A stretch of 64,000 nt of DNA from Candidatus Gastranaerophilales bacterium (GCA_944323045.1 CALUQX010000007.1:28269-92268); one strand, 5' to 3'. Shown: positions 16,945 through 25,982, counted from the stretch's first letter. Numbers and translations: made by a program. The notes: a model not told the origin generated them from the letters alone.

Positions 16945-17436
16945 ATGAAAAAGAAAGTAATAATTATATTGAGTTTGTTGCTGGTGGCTGTGTGCACAAC
17001 AGTCGGCTGGGGATTTGCAAACGGAGCATTTAATCCGGCTGGCATGTCGCCGTCAGAATATAAAATAGGGATACCGTATTATGAAGCTATGCAGTCTGAC
17101 AAACCTGCCATTGTCCTTTTTTACACTGACTGGTGCGGTTACTGCAAAAAATTTATGCCTAAATTCAAAATCATTAACAAGTTATACAAGGATGATTTTA
17201 ACTTTGTAATGTTGAATGGTGAGGCTGAAAATAATCAGAAACTTGTCTCTGAAGTTGCATTAACAGGTCTTCCGACACTATACATTTTTGACCCGAAATA
17301 TGACAACCGTGTTCATCTCAACAATGGTATTTATATGGATTTGAAAAAGCTGCGTGCAGAACTTGACAGATATTTAATGATAAGAGAAAAACTGGATTCT
17401 GCTCAGGGCTGTACTTGTACAGAGCCGCAAAAATAG
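16945..17436 (+). CDS. Membrane-anchored or exported thioredoxin-like protein
   Basis: 163 residues from the ATG at 16945, chosen because CAGGAGG lies just before it; an upstream in-frame TTG has no such site. N-terminal hydrophobic segment (VIIILSLLLVAVCTTVGWGF) acts as signal anchor or signal peptide. The thioredoxin fold follows with the redox motif DWCGYCKKF and the cis-proline region TGLPTLYIF. Probably a periplasmic thiol-disulfide oxidoreductase. The C-terminus ends in an extra CTC pair (QGCTCTEPQ). No DsbD partner is adjacent. Transcribed divergently from the sigma factor. Confidence 0.85.
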   Translation: MKKKVIIILSLLLVAVCTTVGWGFANGAFNPAGMSPSEYKIGIPYYEAMQSDKPAIVLFYTDWCGYCKKFMPKFKIINKLYKDDFNFVMLNGEAENNQKLVSEVALTGLPTLYIFDPKYDNRVHLNNGIYMDLKKLRAELDRYLMIREKLDSAQGCTCTEPQK

Positions 17437-17579
17437 TCAAAAAAAAAGACCTTGGTATTCAAGGCCTATCCGTTTAAATAAGAAGAGAGAGCTTTATATT
17501 TATATAAAGTATCGGTGGAGACAAAAATTGCTAAAAACAGGCGATTTATTAAGAAATATTAAGAAGATTTTTATAAATT

Positions 17580-18359
17580 ATGAAAGACGTACAGAATTTA
17601 AAAGATACACGCGAAGTTGATATTCAAAAAGTAGGTATAAAACACCTTGATTTGCCTCTGATTATCCAGCGAAAAAACAATTCCAATCAGATAGTATGCG
17701 CAAAAGCACGTGTTAGTGTTTCCTTGCCGCGGGATTACAAAGGAACTCATATGTCCCGATTTGTAGAAGTTTTGACCGAATGGCAGCACAAAAACCTGCT
17801 TGGTGTTGATATCAAAGGATGTCTTGAAAAAATTATAACTAATCTGGACGCGCAAAGCGGCGAATTACAGTTTAAGTTCAAATACTTCATCGACAAAAAA
17901 TCTCCTGTTACAGGAAATATTGCCCCTATGAGTTATGAATGCACATTTGAAGGCAGAATAGAAAAAGGCAATTACAAATTTATCCTCGGTGTTGTAGTTC
18001 CGGTTACAACGCTCTGTCCGTGTTCAAAAGAAATATCAGACAACGGGGCGCACAACCAGCGGGCATTTATTTCTGTAAAAGTTTCTTACGACGAAAGCGA
18101 ACAAATCTGGCTGGAGGATCTTATTGCATTGATAGAAAGCTGTGCCTCCTGTGAAGTTTATCCGCTTTTGAAACGTGAAGACGAAAAATACGTTACTGAA
18201 AAAGCCTGGGGAAATCCTAAATTTGTGGAAGATGTTCTGCGTGATGTTGTTGTAAAACTGCGCAAGCACCCTGTAGTAAATGAATTTGAAGTTGAATGTG
18301 AAGCATTTGAAAGTATTCACAACCATTCAGCGTGGGCTTATCAAAAAGAAGTGAAATAA
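17580..18359 (+). CDS. folE2: GTP cyclohydrolase FolE2 (type IB)
   Basis: 259 residues; converts GTP to 7,8-dihydroneopterin triphosphate, feeding folate and queuosine synthesis. Diagnostic FolE2 motifs: DLPLIIQ near the N-terminus, TTLCPCSKEISDNGAHNQR holding the metal-binding Cys and active-site residues, and the CASCEVYPLLKREDEK segment. Type IB enzymes work with metals other than zinc and are common in zinc-limited settings. folP is at 19.5-20.7 kb on the opposite strand. No riboswitch is recognised upstream. Confidence 0.95.
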   Translation: MKDVQNLKDTREVDIQKVGIKHLDLPLIIQRKNNSNQIVCAKARVSVSLPRDYKGTHMSRFVEVLTEWQHKNLLGVDIKGCLEKIITNLDAQSGELQFKFKYFIDKKSPVTGNIAPMSYECTFEGRIEKGNYKFILGVVVPVTTLCPCSKEISDNGAHNQRAFISVKVSYDESEQIWLEDLIALIESCASCEVYPLLKREDEKYVTEKAWGNPKFVEDVLRDVVVKLRKHPVVNEFEVECEAFESIHNHSAWAYQKEVK

Positions 18360-18370
18360 TTGAATTGAGG

Positions 18371-18393
18371 GGGCGGCGCCTTCGGCGCCGCCC
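18371..18393. terminator. GC-rich hairpin between folE2 and prepilin, bidirectional
   Basis: Ten-bp perfect stem GGGCGGCGCC / GGCGCCGCCC around a TTC loop, between two convergent genes. No long T run on either side. Its 21-base core recurs exactly at 42070-42090, also at the 3' end of a prepilin. Confidence 0.6.
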
Positions 18394-18406
18394 GCAAATA
18401 AAAAAC

Positions 18407-19198
18407 TTAATTATCGGAACATTTATGTTTACCGTCCCAGCTTAAATCGTCGCAGTGCAGATAATCCATGTTTTCATTTTCAATAACCCATGCCGTACAG
18501 CTATAACCGTTTGTTATATGATGACCGTTGTTTCGTTTGCAATATTCATTAAAGCCATTATATCCTTTAGCATCTCTGGTACCCATAGGGGTGACACTAC
18601 CGTCTTTAGAATATACAAATAAAAAAACATCCTTTCCCTGTGTATTAGGTTCTTTAATTCCATTTATATCAACAAATATTTGTCCGCATACATTTTGCAG
18701 TATTTTACTTTCTCCATATACCTGTGTGCAGTCTGCAGAAATGACTGTAGCGCCACGAATCATGCTGCCATCAGCCAGAACAATACGAGTTGCCCAATTG
18801 CCATATTCTTGTCCGTCCAATGTATATCTTTTTTGAAGTAATCCGCAGCCGGTTTCAACATCTTCACACTGATCGATTACTTTTAAATTTTCAGAGATTC
18901 GATGCATCATAAATGCTTGCTTTTCACGTTGTGCATCTATTTCTTCTTGCGGCGTATCTTCTGGATATTCTTTGTCCCCAGCTAAAGACAAACCCCATGT
19001 ATTTATTTCGCCATGCTGAACAACCGACAGCCGCAGGGCATTATTCAGGACGGAATGCATTTTCTTTAATTGTGTTACAGTAGCACGTACCTGATGTTTT
19101 TGAATCAGGGAAGGAATCGTTATTGCTGCGACAATGCCGATTATTGCAAGCGTTATTAGCACTTCGGCAAGTGTAAATGCGGATAATCTTTTTTCCAT
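18407..19198 (-). CDS. Type IV prepilin-like protein (HCDDLSW class)
   Basis: 263 residues. Short leader MEKRLSA, then the prepilin peptidase site and hydrophobic helix FTLAEVLITLAIIGIVAAITI with Glu5 intact. The C-terminal signature is shared with the prepilins at 42.1 and 61.4 kb: AWVIENENMDYLHCDDLSW followed by GKHKC. Six or more cysteines suggest a disulfide-stabilised globular head. The surface pilus/pseudopilus role is inferred from the N-terminus. It is divergent from an XRE regulator 131 bases away and has a TTGACA-N17-TATAGT promoter. GAAAGGAG precedes the ATG. Confidence 0.88.
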   Translation of the reverse strand: MEKRLSAFTLAEVLITLAIIGIVAAITIPSLIQKHQVRATVTQLKKMHSVLNNALRLSVVQHGEINTWGLSLAGDKEYPEDTPQEEIDAQREKQAFMMHRISENLKVIDQCEDVETGCGLLQKRYTLDGQEYGNWATRIVLADGSMIRGATVISADCTQVYGESKILQNVCGQIFVDINGIKEPNTQGKDVFLFVYSKDGSVTPMGTRDAKGYNGFNEYCKRNNGHHITNGYSCTAWVIENENMDYLHCDDLSWDGKHKCSDN

Positions 19199-19283
19199 AT
19201 AGCTCTCCTTTCATATTTTGGATTATTTCAAACAAATATTGTTTATAATCTTTATTTTGTGTTATATAAACTACAATAATTTT

Positions 19284-19312
19284 ACTATATACCATTGTTG
19301 TGCTTTTGTCAA
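19284..19312 (-). promoter_or_regulatory. Promoter of the prepilin at 18407
   Basis: Minus strand TTGACA (19307-19312), exactly 17 bases, TATAGT (19284-19289). It overlaps almost completely with the opposite-facing promoter of the XRE gene, so the two cannot be occupied at once. Confidence 0.75.
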
Positions 19313-19323
19313 TCATTTATTAT
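19295..19323 (+). promoter_or_regulatory. Promoter of the XRE gene at 19330, apparently leaderless
   Basis: TTGTTG, 17 bases, TATTAT, then six bases to the ATG. No Shine-Dalgarno sequence is present, which fits a transcript beginning at or next to the start codon. Confidence 0.6.
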
Positions 19324-19329
19324 TTAAAA

Positions 19330-19557
19330 ATGAATGACGAAGAATTTCTAAAAAAATTAGGACACAATATAAAAATCCTGCGTACACTGCGCGGTCTCTC
19401 GCAAGAAGATATTATGGGGGAATTGAATATTGACAGGGCGTATTACAGCAGACTGGAATGCGGTAAGGCAAACTGTTCAATTCTTTATCTTAGAAAAATT
19501 GCTCAGGTTCTAAATGTTGATTTAGGTAAACTTTTAAACTTAAACATTGAGATTTAG
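19330..19557 (+). CDS. XRE-family HTH regulator paired with prepilin
   Basis: 75 residues, essentially one Cro/CI-type helix-turn-helix: LGHNIKILRTLRGLSQEDIM, then the recognition helix region RAYYSRLECGKANCSILYL and a short tail. A longer in-frame start (GTG at 19300) was rejected because it lies within the promoter. Faces the prepilin gene and is the obvious candidate for its control, probably by binding the overlapping promoters. Its last 18 bases overlap the 3' end of the convergent folP. Confidence 0.85.
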   Translation: MNDEEFLKKLGHNIKILRTLRGLSQEDIMGELNIDRAYYSRLECGKANCSILYLRKIAQVLNVDLGKLLNLNIEI

Positions 19558-20676
19558 TAATTCTCTATGCAATTTTACATTATGCACTCTTATATAATCA
19601 ACTTTTCGCTCAACGGCAAGTGTATTCAATGCAACCGTAAATATGTCCTTTGTCAAATTATCTTCATCCGGCATATTCAACAAACTTTTCCTTGAAACAC
19701 CGAGCATTACCGGACAGTCAAGTCCGTATAACTCCTCAATGCGGCGGATAATTTCAAAATTGTCTTCTCTTGTCTTACCAAATCCGATACCGGGATCTAC
19801 TATAATATTTTCCGCATTCACGCCGGCTGCAACAGCATATTCTATTCGTTTTCTCAGGTCAAGATAAATCTCATCCATTAAACAATCATAATGCGGCGCT
19901 ATCTGCATGTTTTCAGGAGTTCCTTTTGTATGTTGAATTATCACTTTTACACCGCTTTGGGCTATGACTTCAGCCATTTTTTCATCATATTCAAGCCCTG
20001 AAACATCATTTATAATTTGAGTTCCGGCATTAATACATTCCTGTGCAACCTTTGCCGAGCGCGTATCTATACTTATTGGTATTTCAATATTTTGCTCTTG
20101 TATAAATTCTAAAACAGGTAAAAGTTTTTCTAACTGATTTTCTGCACTAACAGGATTTGAAAACGGCTTTGTCGATTCTGCACCGATGTCAATTATATCA
20201 GCCCCGTCATTAACCATTTCGGATAAATGTTCACAGGCTTTATCTATATCAAAATACATTCCGCCGTCGGAAAATGAATTCTCTGTAATATTTAAAATCC
20301 CGACAATTTTTGTCCTGCTGATGTGTTGTCCGGTTGTAAAAGTTTTTATCTGTTCACCAAGATTTTTTAATCCAAAAGGCTGGCACTGTAATTTTTCAGC
20401 TATTTTAAATAGTTGGGAAATACTGCCGCCAAGTATACAGTCAGATTTTTCAACCCTGCCGGTAATTGTTTCTCTATGTGTTGCACAGTCTGCACCAACA
20501 GTCAGGGCGGTTTGTTTCAGGATGTTTGCCTGTGCCACAGATAAATTATATATTTTTATATTTTGATAACAGAATTTGTTACATGCGCGATGCACATAAG
20601 ATTTGTCGAACCCTATATTTTCAAGTTCGGTCTGTATATCAGAATATACAATACTTTTCAAAATAAAATCGTGCAT
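19540..20676 (-). CDS. folP: Dihydropteroate synthase with N-terminal extension
   Basis: 378 residues. Residues ~120-378 are a complete DHPS barrel: GILNITENSFSDGG, DIIDIGAESTKP, PISIDTRSAKVA, IINDVSGL, VDPGIGFGKT, LGVSRKSLL and a closing RVHNV. Condenses pterin pyrophosphate with p-aminobenzoate. The first ~110 residues form an extra domain not found in the ~270-residue enzymes of E. coli type; similar longer versions exist in other bacteria, and its role is unknown to me. Stands alone on the minus strand; folE2 nearby is on the other strand. Confidence 0.93.
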   Translation of the reverse strand: MHDFILKSIVYSDIQTELENIGFDKSYVHRACNKFCYQNIKIYNLSVAQANILKQTALTVGADCATHRETITGRVEKSDCILGGSISQLFKIAEKLQCQPFGLKNLGEQIKTFTTGQHISRTKIVGILNITENSFSDGGMYFDIDKACEHLSEMVNDGADIIDIGAESTKPFSNPVSAENQLEKLLPVLEFIQEQNIEIPISIDTRSAKVAQECINAGTQIINDVSGLEYDEKMAEVIAQSGVKVIIQHTKGTPENMQIAPHYDCLMDEIYLDLRKRIEYAVAAGVNAENIIVDPGIGFGKTREDNFEIIRRIEELYGLDCPVMLGVSRKSLLNMPDEDNLTKDIFTVALNTLAVERKVDYIRVHNVKLHRELLNLNV

Positions 20677-20726
20677 ACAATAAATGTAGCACGATTTAAG
20701 TATATAAACAAGTTAAATTATAAATA

Positions 20727-21263
20727 TTAAGCTGCACTGGAATAATTATCGGAATCAGGGATAGCCATTCTCATAAATTTATCAGATCTGTCCTGAACTC
20801 CGTTAACAACTTTTTTAGTCATATTGCCAACGCCTGTTACGAATACAAAGAATGCAACAGCGCCGCCGATAAGACCTGCTGTACGTTTGTAGACTCCGCT
20901 TTCTAAAATAGGTTTGATAAAGCGGTTAGCTTTGACTGTGTGTCCCCAGTCAATAATTGCATCAGTAAAGCGTTTTGCGTTTTTTGAAAGTCCTGCCCAG
21001 AGTCCTTTTGCTTCCTGTCCGGTTTTTTGTGCAAATTGTAGTGCTTCTTTAGTTTCGGCGGACACATTTCTCATTTTTTGAGTGTCAAATCCGAATTGTT
21101 TGAATGTTTTCCATGCACCTGTACGAGAGGCTGTTGCGGTTGCTGCAGAAGTACCGGTTACTGCCGCAACTTCAGAGGTGGTGACTTTTTTCTGGTCATC
21201 ATCTTTGCCGTTGCGTCCGGCATAAGCTATGTTATTGTTGTAATTAACAGCATCGACTTTCAT
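20727..21263 (-). CDS. Hypothetical membrane-associated protein
   Basis: 178 residues from the ATG at 21263 (AGGA 11 bases upstream); an ATG at 21275 abuts that site directly and is less likely. N-terminus has NNNIAYAGRNG, then a Thr/Ala/Ser-rich stretch. A single predicted membrane helix lies near residue 140 (TAGLIGGAVAFFVFVTGVG). No recognised domain. Follows the next gene upstream by a short gap, so both are probably one transcript. Confidence 0.5.
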   Translation of the reverse strand: MKVDAVNYNNNIAYAGRNGKDDDQKKVTTSEVAAVTGTSAATATASRTGAWKTFKQFGFDTQKMRNVSAETKEALQFAQKTGQEAKGLWAGLSKNAKRFTDAIIDWGHTVKANRFIKPILESGVYKRTAGLIGGAVAFFVFVTGVGNMTKKVVNGVQDRSDKFMRMAIPDSDNYSSAA

Positions 21264-21287
21264 TTGCACACACATCCTGTTTTTAGT

Positions 21288-22109
21288 TTATGCTTTAGCA
21301 TGCTCTGCTTGAACTGTTTCCACTCCGGCTGTAACGCCTCCGCTTACTCCGAAGAAGTTTGCAATGACAGATTTTACTTTTTCGCCAGTGAGTTTGGAAA
21401 ATCTTTCTTTAGCCGCATTTGTAAAGTTTGTGATTTTTTCAAATGTATTACCTACAAATTTAGCACCGCGTTTATATAAATCTTTATTTTTAAGATTATC
21501 AACAAATTGGTTTAACCTTTGAGCTGCATTAGTATCATTTAATCGTTCACCAATATTAGATGCTGCGCCGGAAATTCTTTCGCCGACTTTACCTTTTTTC
21601 ATAGCATCTGATACCAGTCCGAATCCGGCAGTGAAAGGTTTGGAGATTTCTTTAGCGATATTTTTTGCGATAGGGCTTTTAACTATATTTTCACCGACTT
21701 TCATAGTACCGAGAGTTGCCCATTTCATAGACACAAAACCCATTGCAATACTAATTGCACCTAAAATAATTTTACCGGCTGTTTTAATTGGTTTTCCCAT
21801 TTTGGAATTGCCGACCATATCTTCAACATTGGTAAGCGTTTCTTCTACATTGCGTTTAGCATTGTTTAAAAAATCTTTTTGTTCTTCGTATTTTGCTTTT
21901 TCATTGATAGGGTCGGAAACATTTTCTTTTGAGAATTCATTAGCAACATCATTTGTATCAGTTATATCAACAACATCACCGTATTCATCCGTAGAAGGTA
22001 CATCCTCCCAATCCGGAGCGGATGGTTTATGTTGCGTATTCATAACAATAATTCTCGGATTGTTGCCGAATGATGCAGAATTTTTTGAAATACCGGAAAT
22101 GTTTAACAT
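21288..22109 (-). CDS. Hypothetical protein with one membrane segment
   Basis: 273 residues. N-terminus SASFGNNPRIIV, then an acidic, Asp/Thr/Asn-rich stretch, a probable membrane helix around IILGAISIAMGFVSMKWA, then a long helical Lys/Asn-rich part with repeated short helices (KERFSKLTGEKV). No known family. Operon with the preceding entry, 24 bases apart. Composition like other orphan proteins of this genome with an aromatic-x-G motif near the N-terminus. Confidence 0.5.
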   Translation of the reverse strand: MLNISGISKNSASFGNNPRIIVMNTQHKPSAPDWEDVPSTDEYGDVVDITDTNDVANEFSKENVSDPINEKAKYEEQKDFLNNAKRNVEETLTNVEDMVGNSKMGKPIKTAGKIILGAISIAMGFVSMKWATLGTMKVGENIVKSPIAKNIAKEISKPFTAGFGLVSDAMKKGKVGERISGAASNIGERLNDTNAAQRLNQFVDNLKNKDLYKRGAKFVGNTFEKITNFTNAAKERFSKLTGEKVKSVIANFFGVSGGVTAGVETVQAEHAKA

Positions 22110-22245
22110 ATTTTCACCACTACCTTCTAATACTGATTTGCATTAACTATAAGACCACTAAAAAATATTTATTGCTAGTTACACAAATAATATTAAGAAA
22201 TATTTACAAAATACACTACCTTCATTTATATTATTTCACATGATA

Positions 22246-23187
22246 TCAATTTTGTAAAGATGTAAAAGAATATTTTGAGCCCTGATGTGAATTTCTCTTA
22301 ATAAATTCTCTGTCGATTTTATTAAGGCAGTCGAGTTTTTTACCGAGCCAGCGCGGGGCTATGAGGTTCTTTTTTAAGCCGTTTCCTGCAAGCCTGTGGA
22401 TAGAGGTTTGCGGCGGCAGATATTCCAGAAAGTCGCATACTGTATTTACGTAATCCTCTTCGCTCATAAAAGCAATTTTGCCGTTGTTGTAGAGGTCTGC
22501 AAGTTTTGTGTTTTCGAGAGCACAAAGCATGTGGATTTTAACCCCGTCAACTTTTAATTCCGCGAGTTTTTGTGCGGTCTGCATCATTTCATCATGTGTT
22601 TCCCACAAACCTAAGATAACGTGTACGCATACATTAATGCCTTTTTCTTTTGTTTTTTCATATGCTTTCAAAAAGCAGTCAAAATCGTGACCGCGATTAA
22701 TTTTTTTTAGTGTCTTGTCATGAATTGACTGTAATCCGTATTCAATCCATGTGTAATAATCGTCTTTATACCCTGCTATTAGCGAGAGTTTCTCATCATC
22801 CACACAGTCAGGTCTTGTGCCGATTGAAATGCCGACAATTTTGTCATTATTGAGGGCGGAGTTATATATTTTTTCAAGTTCGTTTACCGGTTTGTAAGTA
22901 TTTGAAAACGCCTGAAAATAGGACATGAATTTTTCAGCTTTAAAGCGGGTAGAAAGAGTTTTAATCCCTTCTTCAATCTGTTGTTCTATAGATAAGAGAT
23001 TTGAATGTGCCTGCGAAAAGCTGCCGCCGTCATCGCAAAAAATACATCCGCCTTGTGATATAGTTCCGTCTCTGTTCGGACAGGAAAATCCGGCATCAAG
23101 TGTTATTTTATAAACTTTTGCACCGAACTTTTCTTTTAAGAGCCGGCTAAACTGATTATAGCGTTTATTATCTCCGTAAGTGCACAT
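22246..23187 (-). CDS. Radical SAM protein, YhcC type (TIGR01212)
   Basis: 313 residues from the ATG at 23187 (an in-frame TTG lies two codons earlier). N-terminus YNQFSRLLKEKFGAKVYKI leads into the atypical cluster motif SCPNRDGTISQGGCIFCDDGGSF, whose three cysteines (C-x14-C-x2-C type spacing) bind the [4Fe-4S] cluster. GISIGTRPDCVDDE and RGHDFDCFLKAYEKTKE match the family. Substrate is unknown for the group. It starts immediately behind the small zinc-ribbon gene and is probably co-translated with it. Confidence 0.92.
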   Translation of the reverse strand: MCTYGDNKRYNQFSRLLKEKFGAKVYKITLDAGFSCPNRDGTISQGGCIFCDDGGSFSQAHSNLLSIEQQIEEGIKTLSTRFKAEKFMSYFQAFSNTYKPVNELEKIYNSALNNDKIVGISIGTRPDCVDDEKLSLIAGYKDDYYTWIEYGLQSIHDKTLKKINRGHDFDCFLKAYEKTKEKGINVCVHVILGLWETHDEMMQTAQKLAELKVDGVKIHMLCALENTKLADLYNNGKIAFMSEEDYVNTVCDFLEYLPPQTSIHRLAGNGLKKNLIAPRWLGKKLDCLNKIDREFIKRNSHQGSKYSFTSLQN

Positions 23188-23193
23188 AACCAA

Positions 23194-23361
23194 TTAGGCA
23201 TTGTCTTTTTCTTCAATTATCGGATAAACATAGTGTTCACCGCAATTAGGGCATACAACTTCCTGCTGTTTGCCTTCCTCAAGCTGTGCAACTTCAAACA
23301 GTGTTCTGCATCCAGATTGTACACATCTAATTGCCCATGTTGGTCTTATTAATCTTGCCAT
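23194..23361 (-). CDS. Small zinc-ribbon protein, 55 residues
   Basis: Encodes 55 residues beginning MARLIRPTWAIRCVQSGC and ending IIEEKDNA. It has two cysteine pairs: C-x4-C in RCVQSGCRTLF and C-x2-C in VVCPNCGEHYVYP, with a final His nearby, so a single zinc ribbon is likely. Directly upstream of the radical SAM gene with no gap. It may be a partner of that enzyme or a small nucleic-acid-binding protein; neither is shown. Confidence 0.7.
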   Translation of the reverse strand: MARLIRPTWAIRCVQSGCRTLFEVAQLEEGKQQEVVCPNCGEHYVYPIIEEKDNA

Positions 23362-23482
23362 TTTATTCCCTCACTTGTTTTTCTATACATAATTAATATA
23401 CCACAAACTTTTAACCGAAACAAGTGGATATCCAATGCTTTGTTAACTTGTATTTAAATTTGTTTTTTGTTATAATTCAGGT

Positions 23483-24307
23483 ATGGAAAATGTAAAAACT
23501 ATCAAACTTAAAAATTTTGAAATAGGCGGGGATAAATTAACGATTTTAGCCGGTCCATGCGCAATTGAGAGTATGGAAATTCTTGATGAAACTGCAAAGG
23601 GCTTAAAAGAAATAACTAACCGCCTCGGTATAAATTTTGTATTCAAATCGTCTTTTGACAAAGCTAATCGCTCCTCTATTAATTCATTCCGCGGACCGGG
23701 TATGGAAAAAGGGCTAGAGATGCTTTCTGAAATTAAGTCCAAATACGATTTGCCGGTTGTAACTGATATTCATACGCCGGATCAGGCAGAACCGGTTGCG
23801 CAGGTTGCAGATATAATACAAATTCCTGCATTCTTGTGCCGTCAGACAGATTTGCTTGTGGCTGCAGCAAAAACAGGTAAAATTGTTAACATTAAAAAAG
23901 GTCAGTTTCTGGCACCTGAACAAATGGGAACTTTAATAAAAAAAGTAGAAGATTCAGGCAATGATAAAATTCTGGTAACTGACAGAGGGGTAACTTTTGG
24001 TTATAACAACCTTGTTGTCGATTTCCGCGCTGTTCCGATTATGCAGTCATTCGGCTATCCGGTAGTGTTTGATGCAACGCACAGTGTACAGCTTCCGGGG
24101 GCTGGCGGAACCTGTTCAGGCGGCGACAGAAAATTTGTTCCGGTACTTGCTAAAGCGGCTATGGCGGCAGGGGCAAATGTCTTATTCTTTGAGATTCATC
24201 CTGAGCCTGATTCAGCAAAATGCGACGGACCAAACATGATACCATTAAATAAAGCAGAAGAATTGTTTAAGATCTGCAAAGATATATTTGAACTTGTGAG
24301 AGCTTAA
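23483..24307 (+). CDS. kdsA: 3-deoxy-8-phosphooctulonate synthase (KDO8P synthase)
   Basis: 274 residues. Condenses phosphoenolpyruvate with arabinose-5-phosphate, giving KDO8P for lipopolysaccharide core. Motifs: LAGPCAIES, FKSSFDKANRSS, VTDIHTPDQ, IQIPAFLCRQTDLL, IKKGQFLAPEQM and VVFDATHSVQ. The Cys in AGPCAIES and lack of the second metal-site pattern were not examined for metal dependence. It implies an outer membrane with KDO-containing LPS. First gene of a three-gene run with a hydrolase and pheS. Confidence 0.96.
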   Translation: MENVKTIKLKNFEIGGDKLTILAGPCAIESMEILDETAKGLKEITNRLGINFVFKSSFDKANRSSINSFRGPGMEKGLEMLSEIKSKYDLPVVTDIHTPDQAEPVAQVADIIQIPAFLCRQTDLLVAAAKTGKIVNIKKGQFLAPEQMGTLIKKVEDSGNDKILVTDRGVTFGYNNLVVDFRAVPIMQSFGYPVVFDATHSVQLPGAGGTCSGGDRKFVPVLAKAAMAAGANVLFFEIHPEPDSAKCDGPNMIPLNKAEELFKICKDIFELVRA

Positions 24308-24309
24308 AA

Positions 24310-24933
24310 ATGATTGTTAAAACATATATTGCAGGACCTATTCAGGCAAATAATTATCTAGTGTATGATGAAACCTCTAAAGAAGCTGTTCTTATTGACT
24401 GTTCTGAAAAAAAACAGGAACTTCTGGACGATATCAAAAATCTCGGGTTGAATGTTAAATATATACTCCTGACTCACGGACATTTTGACCATGTTTTAGG
24501 CGTAAACGATATGCAAAAAGAACTTAATGCGCCGGCTTATGTCGACAGGTTAGATATTCCGCAGGTTGAAAATACATCGGCAATTATGGCTGCTTTTGGC
24601 ATTCAGGTCGCTAAAAATCCTGAGATTACGCATTTTCTTGATGAGAATGAAAATTTTACTATAGCCGATACAAAAATTAATATACTGAAAACTCCCGGAC
24701 ATACCGAAGGCGGGGTTTGTTACCTTATTGACGACAAACTTTTTTCGGGCGATACTTTATTTTGTGAAAGTGTTGGAAGAACTGACCTTATGGGTGGAGA
24801 TTTCAATAAACTACACAAAAGTGTTGTAGAAGTGCTTTTCAATCTTGATGAGGATATTACCGTATATCCGGGTCACGGACCGTCCACAACAATCGGGTAT
24901 GAAAAGAAAAATAACGAAATTATACATTTTTAG
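24310..24933 (+). CDS. Metallo-beta-lactamase-fold hydrolase (glyoxalase II-like)
   Basis: 207 residues. Metal-binding HxHxDH motif as LTHGHFDHVLG, further ligands in TPGHTEGGVCYL and SGDTLF, and YPGHGPSTT near the end. Closest in layout to the short YcbL/glyoxalase-II-like hydrolases, which act on thioesters such as S-lactoylglutathione; the actual substrate is unknown. Starts two bases after kdsA and runs into pheS within 15 bases, so it is in one operon. Confidence 0.9.
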   Translation: MIVKTYIAGPIQANNYLVYDETSKEAVLIDCSEKKQELLDDIKNLGLNVKYILLTHGHFDHVLGVNDMQKELNAPAYVDRLDIPQVENTSAIMAAFGIQVAKNPEITHFLDENENFTIADTKINILKTPGHTEGGVCYLIDDKLFSGDTLFCESVGRTDLMGGDFNKLHKSVVEVLFNLDEDITVYPGHGPSTTIGYEKKNNEIIHF

Positions 24934-24947
24934 CAGACGAGGAAATA

Positions 24948-25982
24948 ATGAAAGAACAATTAGAAAAAATTTATGCAAATGCAGCAGATGACCTTAATAA
25001 TGCGTCATCAATCAGCGACATAGAAGAAATTAGAGCAAAGTATTTGAGCCGCAAAGGTGAATTTAATGAAATTAAAAAGAATCTAAAAAATTTATCTGAC
25101 GAAGATAAACGCATCGTTGGCTCGCTTGCAAACGAAATAACTCAGAAACTTGAATCTTCATTAAAAGCTAAGTATGATGAGTTTTATAAAAAAGAATTAA
25201 ACGAAAAACTACAAAAAGAAAGAATTGATATAACACTTCCGGGGAAATTCATCCCGCGCGGCAAAGTGCATCCGCTGACAGAAACAACAAATGAAATAGT
25301 TTCAATATTTCAGAGTCTGGGATTTTCTGTTGTTCCAGATGAACATTCACCTGAAGTTGAGACTGAATACTACAATTTTGATGCGCTTAATGTACCGAAA
25401 GACCACCCTGCACGCGATGTTCAGGACACTTTCTATACTGAAATTGCGTCAAATGTTGTGTTGAGAAGTCAGACATCAGGAGCACAAATCCATGCTATGG
25501 AAGGTAAAAACCCGCCAATCAGGGTAATTTCACCGGGTAGAGTTTATAGAAACGAAAATATAAATGCCCGTAAAAACAACTTCTTTCATCAGATAGAAGG
25601 GCTTTATGTTGACAAAAACATAACATTCGGGGATTTAAAAGGTGTTTTAAATGAATTTATAAGATTGTATTTTGGTGCAAGCCGCCCGACAAGATTCAGA
25701 AGCAGTTTCTTCCCGTTCACCGAACCGTCTGCTGAAATTGATGTTCAATGTATTATGTGTGAAGGCAAAGGCTGCAGAACTTGTTCCGGCACTGGCTGGC
25801 TTGAAATATTAGGTTCCGGCATGGTGGATCCTAATGTACTTAGAAATGTTGGCATTGATCCAGATGTATATTCTGGATTTGCCTTTGGCATGGGGGTAGA
25901 AAGACTCGCTATGCTGAAATATGCTATTGATGATATTCGTCTGTTCTTCAACAACGACGAAAGATTCTTAAAGCAATTTTAA
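24948..25982 (+). CDS. pheS: Phenylalanine-tRNA ligase alpha subunit
   Basis: 344 residues, usual length. N-terminal coiled coil (residues 1-85), then class II aminoacyl-tRNA synthetase core: TLPGKFIPRGKVHPLTETTNEI, DHPARDVQDTFYTE, VLRSQTSGAQIHAME, RVYRNENINARKNNFFHQIEGL, FRSSFFPFTEPSAEIDV, and motif 3 GFAFGMGVERLAMLKY. Includes the CIMCEGKGCRTCSGTGW cysteine cluster seen in many PheS. pheT is not adjacent, so the subunits are encoded apart. Followed by a strong terminator. Confidence 0.97.
   Translation: MKEQLEKIYANAADDLNNASSISDIEEIRAKYLSRKGEFNEIKKNLKNLSDEDKRIVGSLANEITQKLESSLKAKYDEFYKKELNEKLQKERIDITLPGKFIPRGKVHPLTETTNEIVSIFQSLGFSVVPDEHSPEVETEYYNFDALNVPKDHPARDVQDTFYTEIASNVVLRSQTSGAQIHAMEGKNPPIRVISPGRVYRNENINARKNNFFHQIEGLYVDKNITFGDLKGVLNEFIRLYFGASRPTRFRSSFFPFTEPSAEIDVQCIMCEGKGCRTCSGTGWLEILGSGMVDPNVLRNVGIDPDVYSGFAFGMGVERLAMLKYAIDDIRLFFNNDERFLKQF

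Noticed and set aside
17437..17579. Riboswitch in front of folE2
   Set aside because: A weak AAGACCTTG/CAAGGCCT hairpin exists, but no recognised aptamer core (preQ1, THF or similar).
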